DNA of 64,000 bases, from the NCBI GenBank assembly GCA_021819205.1, contig JAKARV010000004.1:1-64000 (forward strand). The letters run 5' to 3'. Both the position numbers and the translations under genes were made by a program. The notes below the pieces were generated by a model. It searched no databases, was not told the DNA's origin, and saw nothing but the letters and a program-made list of their open reading frames with translations. This stretch comes from Actinomycetes bacterium. Its GTDB lineage: Bacteria; Actinomycetota; Acidimicrobiia; Acidimicrobiales; Acidimicrobiaceae. Below, piece after piece: positions 44,935 to 53,600 of the stretch; positions within the stretch are counted from its first letter, which is position 1; every line of letters begins with the position of its first letter.

Positions 44935-45992
44935 CTGGCAAACTCCTCGATCTCACGGAGGACAACCGTCTCCTCGATCCCCGCTACCACCTCCAGGCCA
45001 GCCGAGCCATCAAGGACGAAAGTAAGTCCAGCCTGGTTCTTCTTGTCCACCTTGAGGTATCCAAGCATCTCCTCCGGCTCGAGTTCGGGCGGAAAGAATG
45101 GGCTCAAGTGAAAGGCGCTCAGAACCCGGAGATGCTCCTCAACGCGCTCGGCGCTTATCCTGCCCAGCGAACGGGCCAACCGCGAGGCGAAGATCATCCC
45201 AACCGCGACCGCCTCTCCGTGGCTGATCGCCGACTCCTCGCCCCTGGCCAGGAAGGCTCCCTCGATCGCGTGTCCCAGCGTGTGCCCGTAGTTGAGCAGA
45301 GCCCGGGTTCCCGACTCTCGCTCATCCGCCGAGACCACCTCGGCTTTAATCCTGGCGCAGGCGTACACCTGCAGATCGAAGGGGTGAGAGAGCAGGTCAC
45401 CGGCGCCAAGGAAGATGTACTTTGCCATCTCCCCGGCTCCGCTCCGCCACTCCCGCGGCGGGAGCGAAGCCAGCGTATCCAGATCGCAGATAACCGCCAG
45501 CGGTTGCCAAAAGCTGCCTAGCAGGTTCTTCCCCTCGGCAAGGTTTACGCCCGTCTTCCCCCCGATTGCGGCGTCAACCATGCCGAGGAGCGATGTCGGG
45601 ATGTTCACCAGCTCAATGCCTCGGTAGTACACCGACGCAAAGAATCCGGCGACGTCAGTCACGACCCCGCCGCCGACCGCGATCACGCCGTCGTTCCGGG
45701 TGAGACCGGCCCTGATGGCATCCGATGCCAGCCGCTCTATGGTGGCGAGGCACTTGGCGCCCTCCGACTTCTCTACGTAACTCACAGCTACGCCGTCGGG
45801 AATGTCAAACGGGATCGGCACCCCCTCCTGGGTAACCAGCAGCGCCCGGCGCCATCGCTCGGGCCACCAAGATTTGACGTCTCGGGCAGCCCCGCGACCG
45901 ATCCGGATCGGGATCGCCCCACCCGCCACGGTGACAACCGCCTCCCGCTGCTCGGTCCCCGCGCTCTCCAAAACGCCGCTGTTCAAACCCAC
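44922..45992 (-). CDS. aroB: 3-dehydroquinate synthase
   Basis: A 356-residue NAD- and zinc-dependent cyclase making dehydroquinate from DAHP. It has GGGVVTDVAGFFASVYYRGIE, NIPTSLLGMVDAAIGGKTGVN, GAGEMAKY, LNYGHTLGHAIE (zinc His) and SHGEAVAVGM. I chose GTG 45992, which has GAGG 9 bases upstream; TTG 45998 is an alternative. It follows aroC by 11 bases. The shikimate kinase gene aroK, which often lies between aroC and aroB, is absent. Confidence 0.95.
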   Translation of the reverse strand: MGLNSGVLESAGTEQREAVVTVAGGAIPIRIGRGAARDVKSWWPERWRRALLVTQEGVPIPFDIPDGVAVSYVEKSEGAKCLATIERLASDAIRAGLTRNDGVIAVGGGVVTDVAGFFASVYYRGIELVNIPTSLLGMVDAAIGGKTGVNLAEGKNLLGSFWQPLAVICDLDTLASLPPREWRSGAGEMAKYIFLGAGDLLSHPFDLQVYACARIKAEVVSADERESGTRALLNYGHTLGHAIEGAFLARGEESAISHGEAVAVGMIFASRLARSLGRISAERVEEHLRVLSAFHLSPFFPPELEPEEMLGYLKVDKKNQAGLTFVLDGSAGLEVVAGIEETVVLREIEEFARWSG

Positions 45993-46003
45993 TCCCAACT
46001 ACC

Positions 46004-47182
46004 TCAATGAACCGCCGATGGACTCTCCCCCAGCGACGCGAGAAACGCCGCCCGGTTCCGGGAGAACTCGGCCACCGAATCGCCTCCGAACTTCCGCAAC
46101 GCCTCCTTGGCCAGGACGATCGCCAACATCGCCTCTGCCACCACCCCCATCGCCGGAACCGCGGTCACGTCGGTCCGCTCCTTGAAGGAGACCCCCGGCT
46201 CCTTGGTGGTGACATCCACGGTCTCGAGTACCGGCCGGTTCAAGGTTGCTAGCGGCTTCATCCAAGCCTCGACAACCACCGGGCCACCGGTGCTGATACC
46301 GCCCTCGATACCGCCGCTCCTCCACGTTCTCCGGTAATACTCCCTGGAGGCAGAGTCGTAGTAGATGGCGTCGTGGGCGGCCGAGCCGCGAAGCTCGGCA
46401 ATCTCGATGCCGGATCCAACGCTGCAAGCCTTGACAGCCTGGATCGACATCATCGCCTGGCCGATAAGGCCATCAAGCTTCCGATCCCAGTGCACGTGGC
46501 TTCCGAGGCCCACCGGAACCCCGTGCGCGACCACTTCTACGGCGCCGCCCAAGGAGTCACCCTCCTTCGCCGCCTTCCGGATCTCCTCAACCATGCGCTC
46601 CTCGGCCTCCGGGTCAAAACACCGGACCTGCGACGCGTCGATGGCGGCAAGATCTGCGGCAGTCGGAAGGCGGTCTCGCCTGGCGGTGGCGGTGCCGATC
46701 TGGACCACGTTACTCACGATCTCGACGCCAATAGCTTCGAGGAGCAGCTTCGCGAGCGCGCCCACGGCTACTCTTGCCGCGGTCTCTCGTGCCGATGCCC
46801 GCTCGAGCACGTCGCGCGCGTCATCAAACCCGTACTTCTGCATCCCGGCGAGATCGGCGTGGCCAGGCCGGGGAGTGGTCAACTTGGTGGCAGGTACGCC
46901 GGGTTCGGGAGACATCTCCTTCGTCCACTTCCGATCCCACTCCGAATTTCCGATCTCGATGGCAACGGGAGATCCGAGGGTGCGCCCATGCCTCACGCCA
47001 CCAAGAATCTGGAGCTCATCCGCTTCAAAGCGCATCCGCGGCCCGCGGCCATAACCGAGCCGCCTTCTGGCAAGCTCACTTTGAATCGCCGATACCCCGA
47101 CAGAGAGACCCGCCGGCAACCCCTCGACCACGACGACAAGCGCCTTTCCGTGCGACTCACCCGCCGTCAAAAACCTGAGCAT
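46004..47182 (-). CDS. aroC: Chorismate synthase
   Basis: A 392-residue FMN-dependent enzyme forming chorismate from EPSP: RFLTAGESHGKALVVVVEGLPAG, RRLGYGRGPRMRFEADE, GHADLAGMQKYGFDDARDVLERASARETAARVA, and RSGGIEGGISTGGPVVV. The start is ATG 47182 from an apparently leaderless promoter, so the aro genes are probably transcribed apart from the pil genes just upstream. Confidence 0.97.
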   Translation of the reverse strand: MLRFLTAGESHGKALVVVVEGLPAGLSVGVSAIQSELARRRLGYGRGPRMRFEADELQILGGVRHGRTLGSPVAIEIGNSEWDRKWTKEMSPEPGVPATKLTTPRPGHADLAGMQKYGFDDARDVLERASARETAARVAVGALAKLLLEAIGVEIVSNVVQIGTATARRDRLPTAADLAAIDASQVRCFDPEAEERMVEEIRKAAKEGDSLGGAVEVVAHGVPVGLGSHVHWDRKLDGLIGQAMMSIQAVKACSVGSGIEIAELRGSAAHDAIYYDSASREYYRRTWRSGGIEGGISTGGPVVVEAWMKPLATLNRPVLETVDVTTKEPGVSFKERTDVTAVPAMGVVAEAMLAIVLAKEALRKFGGDSVAEFSRNRAAFLASLGESPSAVH

Positions 47183-47188
47183 GCGCCT

Positions 47189-47194
47189 AGATTA
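47189..47194 (-). promoter_or_regulatory. -10 element TAATCT of a leaderless promoter
   Basis: TAATCT on the minus strand ends 6 bases before the aroC ATG at 47182. It lies in the 31-base gap after the last pil gene. Confidence 0.45.
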
Positions 47195-47213
47195 ATCGGC
47201 GCCGGCGTTTGGG

Positions 47214-47555
47214 CTAACCAGCGGGTGGGGGCGCCGACGATGTCGGCGCTGGCGACCCCTTGGGGATGAATGGGTCTGGCGCGACCGCATAGGAGCTCAC
47301 CGGGATCGGGGAAAAACTTCCGCTGGTAGCCGGGGGCACCGCCGATGGCGTAGCCGCCTGAGCTGGCGGGGGAGCCTTCGGAGGCGGTACCGGCTGCGTT
47401 GTGAGCACGAAACCTGCCCCCGCAGCAACGATGACACCGATGCCGGCGAAGAGCACGATCCGGTTCCGCCTGCCAGCCTTCCTGCCCTCGATTGGCGCAT
47501 CGCCGTCCTCGGCTGAGAGCACCTCGCCCTTGGCAAGTTCGATCGGGTTAAGCAT
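47214..47555 (-). CDS. Small Pro-rich membrane protein of the pilus operon
   Basis: A 113-residue protein with a short charged cytoplasmic N-terminus, one membrane helix (residues about 33-52, IVLFAGIGVIVAAGAGFVLT) and a Pro/Ala/Ser-rich extracytoplasmic tail (PPPKAPPPAQAATP, APTSSAPPPAG). It overlaps the PilO gene by 8 bases, so it is coupled to it. The place is that of the lipoprotein PilP in Gram-negative pilus operons, but there is no lipobox and the sequence is not PilP-like. Confidence 0.6.
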   Translation of the reverse strand: MLNPIELAKGEVLSAEDGDAPIEGRKAGRRNRIVLFAGIGVIVAAGAGFVLTTQPVPPPKAPPPAQAATPSAVPPATSGSFSPIPVSSYAVAPDPFIPKGSPAPTSSAPPPAG

Positions 47556-48114
47556 GGTAGTAGACCCTTCCGGTAATATTGACCAGCAGCTTGGGCGCGG
47601 AGCCCGCCGAAGCGCCGTTGGAGCTGATCTGCAAAGAATCCACAGTCACCACCTCACTCGCCGTGTCCAGCGAGTGGAGGAAGGAGACGGCCTGATGGTA
47701 GCTGCCGCTCGCCTGCACCGAGAAGCCGATTGCGGCTACCTGGGGTGGCAGCCCAGCAGTTTGGGCGGATGTTCCAGTCGCAGGCGGGGAGGGCGCGATT
47801 TGGGTCAAAGTCACCCCATCCTGCGTAGCGTACCCGTCCAAACTATGGATAAAGGTGGCCAGGTTGAACTGGTTTGGCAACGCACTCGAGAGGGCTCGCA
47901 ACGAGCGCTCGAGCGATGCAGCATGGCGCCTGTCGTTAACCAGCGCCACCAGTTGGGCGCGATCGGTCGCTATCTGCGCCTGTTCCGCAGCGATTGCGGC
48001 GTTTGCGGCGGAGATTTTCCCCTGCAGCGGCTGGTAGGCCAAGAAGTACCAGGCAACTCCTGCGACGATAACGAGACCGATAACGCCCAGACGAAACCAC
48101 TTGACAGGTTTCAT
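47548..48114 (-). CDS. pilO: PilO-like type IV pilus assembly protein
   Basis: A 188-residue bitopic protein: N-terminal membrane helix (residues about 9-26), a coiled coil (GKISAANAAIAAEQAQIATDRAQL) and a C-terminal ferredoxin-like domain ending in VSFLHSLDTASEVVTVDSLQ, the PilO signature region. It forms the inner alignment complex with PilM and PilN. It overlaps the upstream fusion gene by 4 bases. Confidence 0.85.
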   Translation of the reverse strand: MKPVKWFRLGVIGLVIVAGVAWYFLAYQPLQGKISAANAAIAAEQAQIATDRAQLVALVNDRRHAASLERSLRALSSALPNQFNLATFIHSLDGYATQDGVTLTQIAPSPPATGTSAQTAGLPPQVAAIGFSVQASGSYHQAVSFLHSLDTASEVVTVDSLQISSNGASAGSAPKLLVNITGRVYYHA

Positions 48115-49823
48115 GGCTTTGACACTCCTATCGCCTTGAGGTAGCTATTCGCGCGGTAGGTTCCAAACGCCGGCTCGAGTTGGGCGGTGCCGGTGAATGC
48201 GGTGAGCCCCGCCTGGCCGGGAGCGGGCTGTGCACATCCTTGGCCTGGAGATTGCAGGTTGGAGGTGGAAACCCAGAGGTTGGCGAGGAAGCCAAGTTTG
48301 CTCTCCCCGTTGAGCCAGTTGACCGGTGCGTACTGGGAGCAACCCTGCATGGAGAAGGTGAGCGGGCTGAGCGTACCCGAGGCGCCGCTGCTCACCGCGG
48401 TTGCGCCGGTCGATGGAGAAGGGGCCTGAGCCGAGAACTGGGTGATCCAAGAGTCTTGAGGTGCCGCCGCGGCGACCTGGGTAAGAACCTGGGGCCAGGG
48501 TACCGAGCCCGCAAGGGTCTCGGTCACCATTACAGAACGCTGGGTCACCGAAGACGCGAGGTTGGCGTAGCGCGAAAGCGAGTTCACTTTGGCAGCCACC
48601 ACGGTCTCCTCCGCGGCGGTCTGCTGCTCGACGGCCACGGCCGACCTCTCGCTCTGCAGCAGCAACGCGGTGGGGAGTGCCAACACGCCGGCGGTGACAA
48701 CCAGAGTGGCCGCAGCCACGCCAACCTGGTGCCGAACCCGGTTGCGAGCCCCCACATCGGACGGGAGAAGGTTGGCGAGGTGCGGACCACCACGCTTGTT
48801 ACTTCTCCGGTCCCACTCCCTCAGAACCGCTCCGGTTATCTCGATCCAGTTGCCCCCTCCGTCAGGGACCAGCTGGTCGCTGTCGATCAGACGGAGCACC
48901 CGCCGAGGACCCGGCTGCTCTACGCTGAGTCCAGTCCGGTCGGCCAGCGCCTGCTTCAAAGTGAGTAGCGGAGCCGACCCCCCGACGAGGAGGAGCCGGG
49001 AGATATCGGATAGTCCCTTCTGGATGCTGAAGTAGTCGATGGAGCGGGCCACCTCCTCAACCACCAAGCTCACCTGCCGGTTGACAACATCTCTCGCCGC
49101 ATCGAGCTGTCCGGGACCGCCATCTTCTCCTCCAAATCCAACCCGCCGCTTAAGCCCCTCGGCCTCGTCCTCGCCGATTCCAAGCTGCAGGGAAAGATCG
49201 GATGTAACCGACTCGCCGCCGGTGGCCAAGCTCCGTACCAGCTGAGGGTGGCCATCCTCGATCACCTCGATTGTGCTCGATCGTGCCCCCACTTCGACCA
49301 GGTAAAACCCCTCGCCCTCCTTCGAAAGCGCGACGCCCGCACGGGCGGCGCATAGCGGACCAACCTCAACTCGATCAAGGCGCAACGAGGCAACCCGCGC
49401 GGCCTCGGACAGCCGCTCAAGGGCGATCCGTGGCGCTCCCGCCATCACCACTTCGGCGTTACCGCGCCCCTTCTCCAGGGTCCCTTCATAATCGACGACC
49501 AGCTCCTCCAACGGGAGGGGAAGGAGTTCGGTCATGGCGAAGCCGAGGGCGACCAAAATCTCCTCTTCGGTCCGCGCGGGAACGTCCAAAGTCCGCACCA
49601 CTAAATCAGGGTCAGAAAGTATTGCCCTGGCACGCCGGGTTTTGGTGCCAACCTCCTTGATCAGATCCCGCAAGACCTTGCCGCACGCGCTGGCGTCGGA
49701 GTACACGCCCTCGGGCAGGGTCCGATGGGCAAGCCAGAGCGGAGGCCTTGGCTTCTTGGACAGCTCGATCTCGCATGCCTTGACGGCGAACGACCCGATC
49801 TCAAACAGAATAACCCGTTCCAT
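48111..49823 (-). CDS. PilM-PilN fusion protein of the type IV pilus
   Basis: A 570-residue fusion. Residues 1-about 330 are the actin-like PilM ATPase (FEIGSFAVKACEIE phosphate-1 motif, FYLVEVGARSSTIEVI, LLLVGGSAPLLTLKQAL). Residues about 335-570 are PilN-like: a conserved segment before the helix (GGPHLANLLPSDVGARNR, matching the N-terminal PilN peptide that binds PilM), one membrane helix at about 366-385, a coiled coil and a periplasmic ferredoxin-like domain (PWPQVLTQVAAAAPQDSWI). In most bacteria these are two proteins. ATG 49823 has AAGGA about 8 bases upstream. Confidence 0.85.
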   Translation of the reverse strand: MERVILFEIGSFAVKACEIELSKKPRPPLWLAHRTLPEGVYSDASACGKVLRDLIKEVGTKTRRARAILSDPDLVVRTLDVPARTEEEILVALGFAMTELLPLPLEELVVDYEGTLEKGRGNAEVVMAGAPRIALERLSEAARVASLRLDRVEVGPLCAARAGVALSKEGEGFYLVEVGARSSTIEVIEDGHPQLVRSLATGGESVTSDLSLQLGIGEDEAEGLKRRVGFGGEDGGPGQLDAARDVVNRQVSLVVEEVARSIDYFSIQKGLSDISRLLLVGGSAPLLTLKQALADRTGLSVEQPGPRRVLRLIDSDQLVPDGGGNWIEITGAVLREWDRRSNKRGGPHLANLLPSDVGARNRVRHQVGVAAATLVVTAGVLALPTALLLQSERSAVAVEQQTAAEETVVAAKVNSLSRYANLASSVTQRSVMVTETLAGSVPWPQVLTQVAAAAPQDSWITQFSAQAPSPSTGATAVSSGASGTLSPLTFSMQGCSQYAPVNWLNGESKLGFLANLWVSTSNLQSPGQGCAQPAPGQAGLTAFTGTAQLEPAFGTYRANSYLKAIGVSKP

Positions 49824-49885
49824 CCGTAGATTCCTTGCAAGCTAGGTTCCACCCTTTGATGGAATGAATCGGCCGATCAGGTCGA

Positions 49886-50659
49886 TTAGTTGAGCAACTG
49901 AAGAAACCGGGGATCGGCCGCGTACACCGCCACGGTCGCCAGCATGCCCAACCAAATGAAGGGGCCAAACGGGAGGCGTGACTTGAGAGACCCCCTCCGG
50001 AGAACGATCAAACCAACGCCAAAGGTGGCACCGAAACCGAAGGCGAGCAGCTGAGCGGCGAACACTGCGAACGGACCGAGCGCGCTGCAGCTTAAGGCCA
50101 GCACCCCTGCAAGCTTCGCGTCTCCGATCCCCATGCCGCCGCGCGATACCATCGCCAGCAGCAAATACAGGGAGATCACGACTGCCATCGAGACAACCGG
50201 GAGCAACACGACGCTGGGCTTGTGGAAAATGACCCCCCCGACAAGGTCAATCAGGAGAATGAAGAGCGCGGATGGGTAGGTCAACCGGTTGGGAATCCGG
50301 TACTCTTTGAGATCGACCAACGACGCCACCAGTCCCACAAAGAGACCGGTGAGTACGGCGAGCCTACCTACAACTCCGAGCTGAAGGCCCCCAACCAAGA
50401 CCCCGATCGCGACTCCGCCGGCCTCGATCAACGGATAGCGGAGCGGAATCCGCTGCCCGCAACTCCGGCACCGGCCGCCAAGCAGGATGAAGGAGAGGAT
50501 CGGGACGTTGTCGTATGCCCGAACGACCGTGGAACAGCTCGGACAGCGAGACCGGTCGAACACCAGCGGTAATCCGGATCGCAGCCGCCACTCCAGCGCG
50601 GTCACTGTAGAGCCACCCAGTGCCCCCGCGAGCGCACCAGCCAGCATCCACCACATCAT
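49886..50659 (-). CDS. Prepilin peptidase (type IV leader peptidase)
   Basis: A 257-residue membrane aspartyl protease of the GspO/PilD type. It has the N-terminal zinc-binding CPSC and CRSC pairs, GQRIPLRYPLIEAGG, and the two catalytic Asp motifs, VASLVDLKEYRIPNRLTYP and GMGIGDAKLAG. It has seven or eight hydrophobic segments. It cleaves and N-methylates the pilin encoded divergently next to it. Confidence 0.93.
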   Translation of the reverse strand: MMWWMLAGALAGALGGSTVTALEWRLRSGLPLVFDRSRCPSCSTVVRAYDNVPILSFILLGGRCRSCGQRIPLRYPLIEAGGVAIGVLVGGLQLGVVGRLAVLTGLFVGLVASLVDLKEYRIPNRLTYPSALFILLIDLVGGVIFHKPSVVLLPVVSMAVVISLYLLLAMVSRGGMGIGDAKLAGVLALSCSALGPFAVFAAQLLAFGFGATFGVGLIVLRRGSLKSRLPFGPFIWLGMLATVAVYAADPRFLQLLN

Positions 50660-50827
50660 CTATCCATCGGCACATCGCAAGGAGGCTGAACCCAAGAGTT
50701 TTTCGGCACGTCTCCAACAAACACGACAAACCTTCCGAATTTCACTTAAGAACGAACATCCTACGTGTCGAAAACAAGCTTGGCTGGGAATCGACCCAGC
50801 CGTAAGACCTAGACCAAGGAGAAACGG

Positions 50828-51316
50828 ATGTCTCGAATTGCCAAGGCGATCAAGAGGGCGTCAGAGGACGGCTTTACTCTGATCGAACTCATGGTTGTTG
50901 TCCTCATCATTGGAATCCTGGCCGCAATCGCGATCCCCACTTTCCTCGGTGCTCGCACTTCGGCCCAGAACAAGGCGGCCGAGTCCGACCTTCGGAACCT
51001 GCTCACGTCGGAGTCGGTCGCGTACACCAACACTCAGGCGTACGCAGACGCGACCAATCTGGCCACGCTGGATCCGTCCTACACAAACCAGCTGAATAAC
51101 GGGGTAATCACGGTCACCCTAGGCACTCCGGCCACCTACGTGTGCATGAGCGAAAAGTCCGCTTCGGGAACCTACTTCGGCGTCGCGTCGGTGGCATCCA
51201 CCCCCGGAACCGGCACCTACTACTACAGCGGCTCCTCCGCGCCCTCGTGCACCCAGGACGCCACCACTGGAGCAATAACCGGATGGGACACCAGCGCGAC
51301 CGCAGCCGGCTGGTAG
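50828..51316 (+). CDS. Type IV pilin
   Basis: A 162-residue prepilin. The class III leader is cleaved after Gly15 (SEDG|FTLIELMVV). Glu5 of the mature protein is present, followed by the hydrophobic helix VVLIIGILAAIAIPTFLG. The globular part has a Cys pair (YVCMSEK, APSCTQD), which probably forms the C-terminal disulfide loop. ATG 50828 has AAGGAG 6 bases upstream. It is the likely major subunit; the assembly ATPase genes pilB, pilT and pilC are not in this window. Confidence 0.94.
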   Translation: MSRIAKAIKRASEDGFTLIELMVVVLIIGILAAIAIPTFLGARTSAQNKAAESDLRNLLTSESVAYTNTQAYADATNLATLDPSYTNQLNNGVITVTLGTPATYVCMSEKSASGTYFGVASVASTPGTGTYYYSGSSAPSCTQDATTGAITGWDTSATAAGW

Positions 51317-51330
51317 CCGGGGAGGGTTGC

Positions 51331-51336
51331 TAGACT
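51331..51336 (+). promoter_or_regulatory. -10 element TAGACT of a leaderless promoter
   Basis: TAGACT ends 8 bases before GTG 51345. The region 51319-51340 can also fold (GGGGAG/CTCCCC), which may help end the pilin transcript. Confidence 0.4.
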
Positions 51337-51344
51337 CCCCACAG

Positions 51345-52118
51345 GTGTCGAAGCATCCTGCTCCCTTCATAGACGAGCCCGGGGTCTACAATCTGCGCCA
51401 CCTTGGCGGCTACGAAATACCCGGCGACCAGATCATGCGAAAGGGCCTCCTTTTCCGGTCGGAGGCCCTTTCCCGTATCGACAAGAAGCGCCAGCGCGAG
51501 CTCCTCGAACGGCTAAACGTAAAGCTGGTGGTGGACCTCCGAACCCCCGAGGAGAGGCGTCTCTTCGACCCCACCGAGATCCCGGAGGCAGCGGGGAGTC
51601 TGACGGTTCCCCTCCCCGACATCTCCCGTTTTGGCGCCGTCCCTCGAAGCCACCCGGAGTATCTGAAGCTTGCCTACCTCTCGATCCTGATGGAGCAGCC
51701 GCGACGGCTTTCGACCGTGCTCCACGCTCTCCTCGATCCGGCCAACTGGCCGGTCCTCTACCACTGTGCCGCAGGCAAGGACCGAACCGGGATCGTCTCG
51801 ATGTTGTTGCTGGCCCTTGCTGGTGCCGACCGCGAAACCATCGCCCACGACTACGCCCTCACGGAACTTGCAGTTGCCAAAATCGTCGCCGAAGCGGGCG
51901 TGAACCCTTCAATCGACGTGATCCAGCTTCGGTCGCTCCCAACAGGCCTGGTCGGCTCTAGGCCGGAGACAGCTATTGCGGTCCTCGAGAAGCTCGACAC
52001 GACTTTTGGCTCAGTCACCGACTACGCCGGCTTCCTCGGCATCCGCTCTAGCGAAGTGGACCGCTTCCAAAACGCCCTTATCGCCAGGGATGTTCCCCTA
52101 GCCCCCTTGTCGCCTTGA
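51345..52118 (+). CDS. Tyrosine/serine protein phosphatase, IphP-like
   Basis: A 257-residue phosphatase: NLRHLGGYEIPG and RSEALSRIDKK near the N-terminus, VDLRTPEER, and the P-loop HCAAGKDRTGI with the catalytic Cys and Arg. This is the actinobacterial PtpB/IphP type, which acts on phosphotyrosine or phosphoinositides. I prefer GTG 51345 because of the -10 just upstream; a TTG at 51327 is in frame but lies on top of the GGAGGG. Confidence 0.9.
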   Translation: MSKHPAPFIDEPGVYNLRHLGGYEIPGDQIMRKGLLFRSEALSRIDKKRQRELLERLNVKLVVDLRTPEERRLFDPTEIPEAAGSLTVPLPDISRFGAVPRSHPEYLKLAYLSILMEQPRRLSTVLHALLDPANWPVLYHCAAGKDRTGIVSMLLLALAGADRETIAHDYALTELAVAKIVAEAGVNPSIDVIQLRSLPTGLVGSRPETAIAVLEKLDTTFGSVTDYAGFLGIRSSEVDRFQNALIARDVPLAPLSP

Positions 52119-52415
52119 GCCCCTTCGAGCTGGACACATACCGGGGTAGGGTCAAGAGTCGTAGCCGTTGACCGGCGACTTGGCACTTCGGATCTTGGGC
52201 TGTTATGCGAATCCGCTCCAACAAATGGTGGCAAAACCGGCAGCTCCAAGGCCGATGCGGAACTACAGGATGCAAATCATTTCGTACAATGATGGCAAAG
52301 CAACCTCTTGCCACCACGAAAAGTGGAAGCTAGCAAGATCGCCCTTTACCCGGGGCCCATAACCGGCAACAACCACCCGGATTTAGGCGTTCGCTAGAAG
52401 TAGCCGGGTTTTCCG
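52119..52415. other. Intergenic region with no recognised gene
   Basis: About 300 bases between convergent genes. No frame shows protein-family similarity. A weak stem ACCCGG/CCGGGT with a long loop, followed by TTTT, lies at about 52375-52412 and may end the phosphatase transcript. I looked for a riboswitch fold and saw none. Confidence 0.4.
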
Positions 52416-52889
52416 CTAGTTGCGGTCGCCGTCGCAACGAGCCGAATCGAGGTGGGCGAGGAGCGCGCTCAACTCCTCAAGCTCTGCACGATTAAGCTTG
52501 GAACCAAGCTCCGCACGGAGCACTCGGTGGAAGATCGGCAAGCCGGTTAGCAGTTTCTCGCTTCCATCAGCGGTTATTACCGCGTAAGTTCCCCGCCTGT
52601 CGGTCGGGCAGCTTCGCCTCTTGACCCAACCGAGCGCACACAGAGAATCGATCCGGCGGGACAGCGCCGATCGCGACAGCAGCGTCCTCTCTGCGAGCTC
52701 CGAAAGCCGCATCGAACCGTCAGCCGACTCCCCAAGAATGGCGAGAACTTCAAAATCGCCGAAACCAATACCACACCCTGCCATCAGCGCTTCGTCCAAA
52801 CACCACTCGAAGTGCGACCGGACCGCAAACAGCGATCGGTACACATCGACTTCGATGTCCGTAAAAGCTCTGCTCAACATTTCTCCCAT
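52416..52889 (-). CDS. MarR-family transcriptional regulator
   Basis: A 157-residue winged-helix regulator: FGDFEVLAILGESADGSMRL, helix-turn-helix ELAERTLLSRSALSRRIDSL and wing VKRRSCPTDRRGTYAVIT. It probably represses itself and the divergent YceI-like gene through an inverted repeat between them. ATG 52889 is chosen; an ATG at 52880 is possible. The ligand is unknown. Confidence 0.9.
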   Translation of the reverse strand: MGEMLSRAFTDIEVDVYRSLFAVRSHFEWCLDEALMAGCGIGFGDFEVLAILGESADGSMRLSELAERTLLSRSALSRRIDSLCALGWVKRRSCPTDRRGTYAVITADGSEKLLTGLPIFHRVLRAELGSKLNRAELEELSALLAHLDSARCDGDRN

Positions 52890-52893
52890 ATAC

Positions 52894-52923
52894 TTGCAGA
52901 TGCAACTACTATTACTATATACT
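52894..52923. promoter_or_regulatory. Shared MarR/YceI promoter-operator
   Basis: TTGCAGATGCAA (52894-52905) is an inverted repeat of TTGCA. For the plus strand, TTGCAG is a possible -35 and TATACT (52918-52923) a perfect-looking -10, 18 bases apart. On the minus strand TATAGT (52919-52914) is a -10 for the marR gene. One bound repressor could block both promoters. Confidence 0.55.
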
Positions 52924-52958
52924 TTTATCGTAGCGGAAATAATCAGAAGGAGAGAAGC

Positions 52959-53513
52959 ATGCCTACGATCAGCGCGAAGGACCTCGGAATCGACACCGGA
53001 AAGTGGAGCGGCGACGCGGCCCATTCCAGTGTAGAGTTTGTCGTCCGCCACATGATGGTGTCAAAGGTAAGGGGCCACTTCCAGAAGTTTGAAGTGGAAG
53101 CCAATGTTGCCGACGATGTGACCAAAAGCACCGTCAGCGCCACGATCTACGTCGACTCTATAACCACCCGAGATGAGGCTCGAGATGCACACCTGAAGAG
53201 CGCCGACTTTTTCGAGGCCGACAAGCACGACACAATCACCTTCAACTCCACTTCGATTCGCCCGGACGGCGACGACTGGGTTCTCTCCGGCGACTTGACC
53301 ATCCGCGGAGTCACTCAGCCGGTAGACCTTGCCCTTGAGTTCAACGGCACCTCGCCCGATCCCTACGGCGGTGTTCGCTCCGGTTTCAGCGCACACGGGG
53401 AACTCTCGCGATCGGCCTTCGGCCTGGAGTGGAACGCCGCGCTAGAGACTGGCGGCGTCATCGTAAGCGACAAGGTGACGATCGCCCTCGAGATGGAGCT
53501 GGTAAAGGCGTAG
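52959..53513 (+). CDS. YceI-family lipid-binding protein
   Basis: A 184-residue beta-barrel of the YceI type: GKWSGDAAHSSVEFVVRHMMVSKVRGHF, ASIxVxSIxTRxExRDxHLKS-like STVSATIYVDSITTRDEARD, and FRSGFSAHGELSR-like RSGFSAHGELSRSAFGLEW. It binds isoprenoid or fatty-acid-like ligands (family knowledge). There is no signal peptide, so it is cytoplasmic. ATG 52959 has AGAAGGAG upstream. It is divergent from the MarR gene and probably regulated by it. Confidence 0.93.
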   Translation: MPTISAKDLGIDTGKWSGDAAHSSVEFVVRHMMVSKVRGHFQKFEVEANVADDVTKSTVSATIYVDSITTRDEARDAHLKSADFFEADKHDTITFNSTSIRPDGDDWVLSGDLTIRGVTQPVDLALEFNGTSPDPYGGVRSGFSAHGELSRSAFGLEWNAALETGGVIVSDKVTIALEMELVKA

Positions 53514-53534
53514 CTTCACTCCTCTAGAAACAGT

Positions 53535-53574
53535 AGCGCTGCGGGTCCGGAAGTACCAGACCCGCAGCGCTTTT
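53535..53574 (+). terminator. Intrinsic terminator after the YceI gene
   Basis: AGCGCTGCGGGTC and its exact complement enclose an 11-base loop; TTTT follows on the plus strand. The stem is 13 bp. Confidence 0.85.
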
Positions 53575-53600
53575 GACTCAAGACAATCCCCGAGTGCCAG

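Noticed and set aside
52119-52415. Possible riboswitch (cyclic-di-GMP type) in the gap after the phosphatase gene
   Set aside because: Some GCAAAGC-like pieces are present, but the paired stems do not form and the gap lies between convergent genes.
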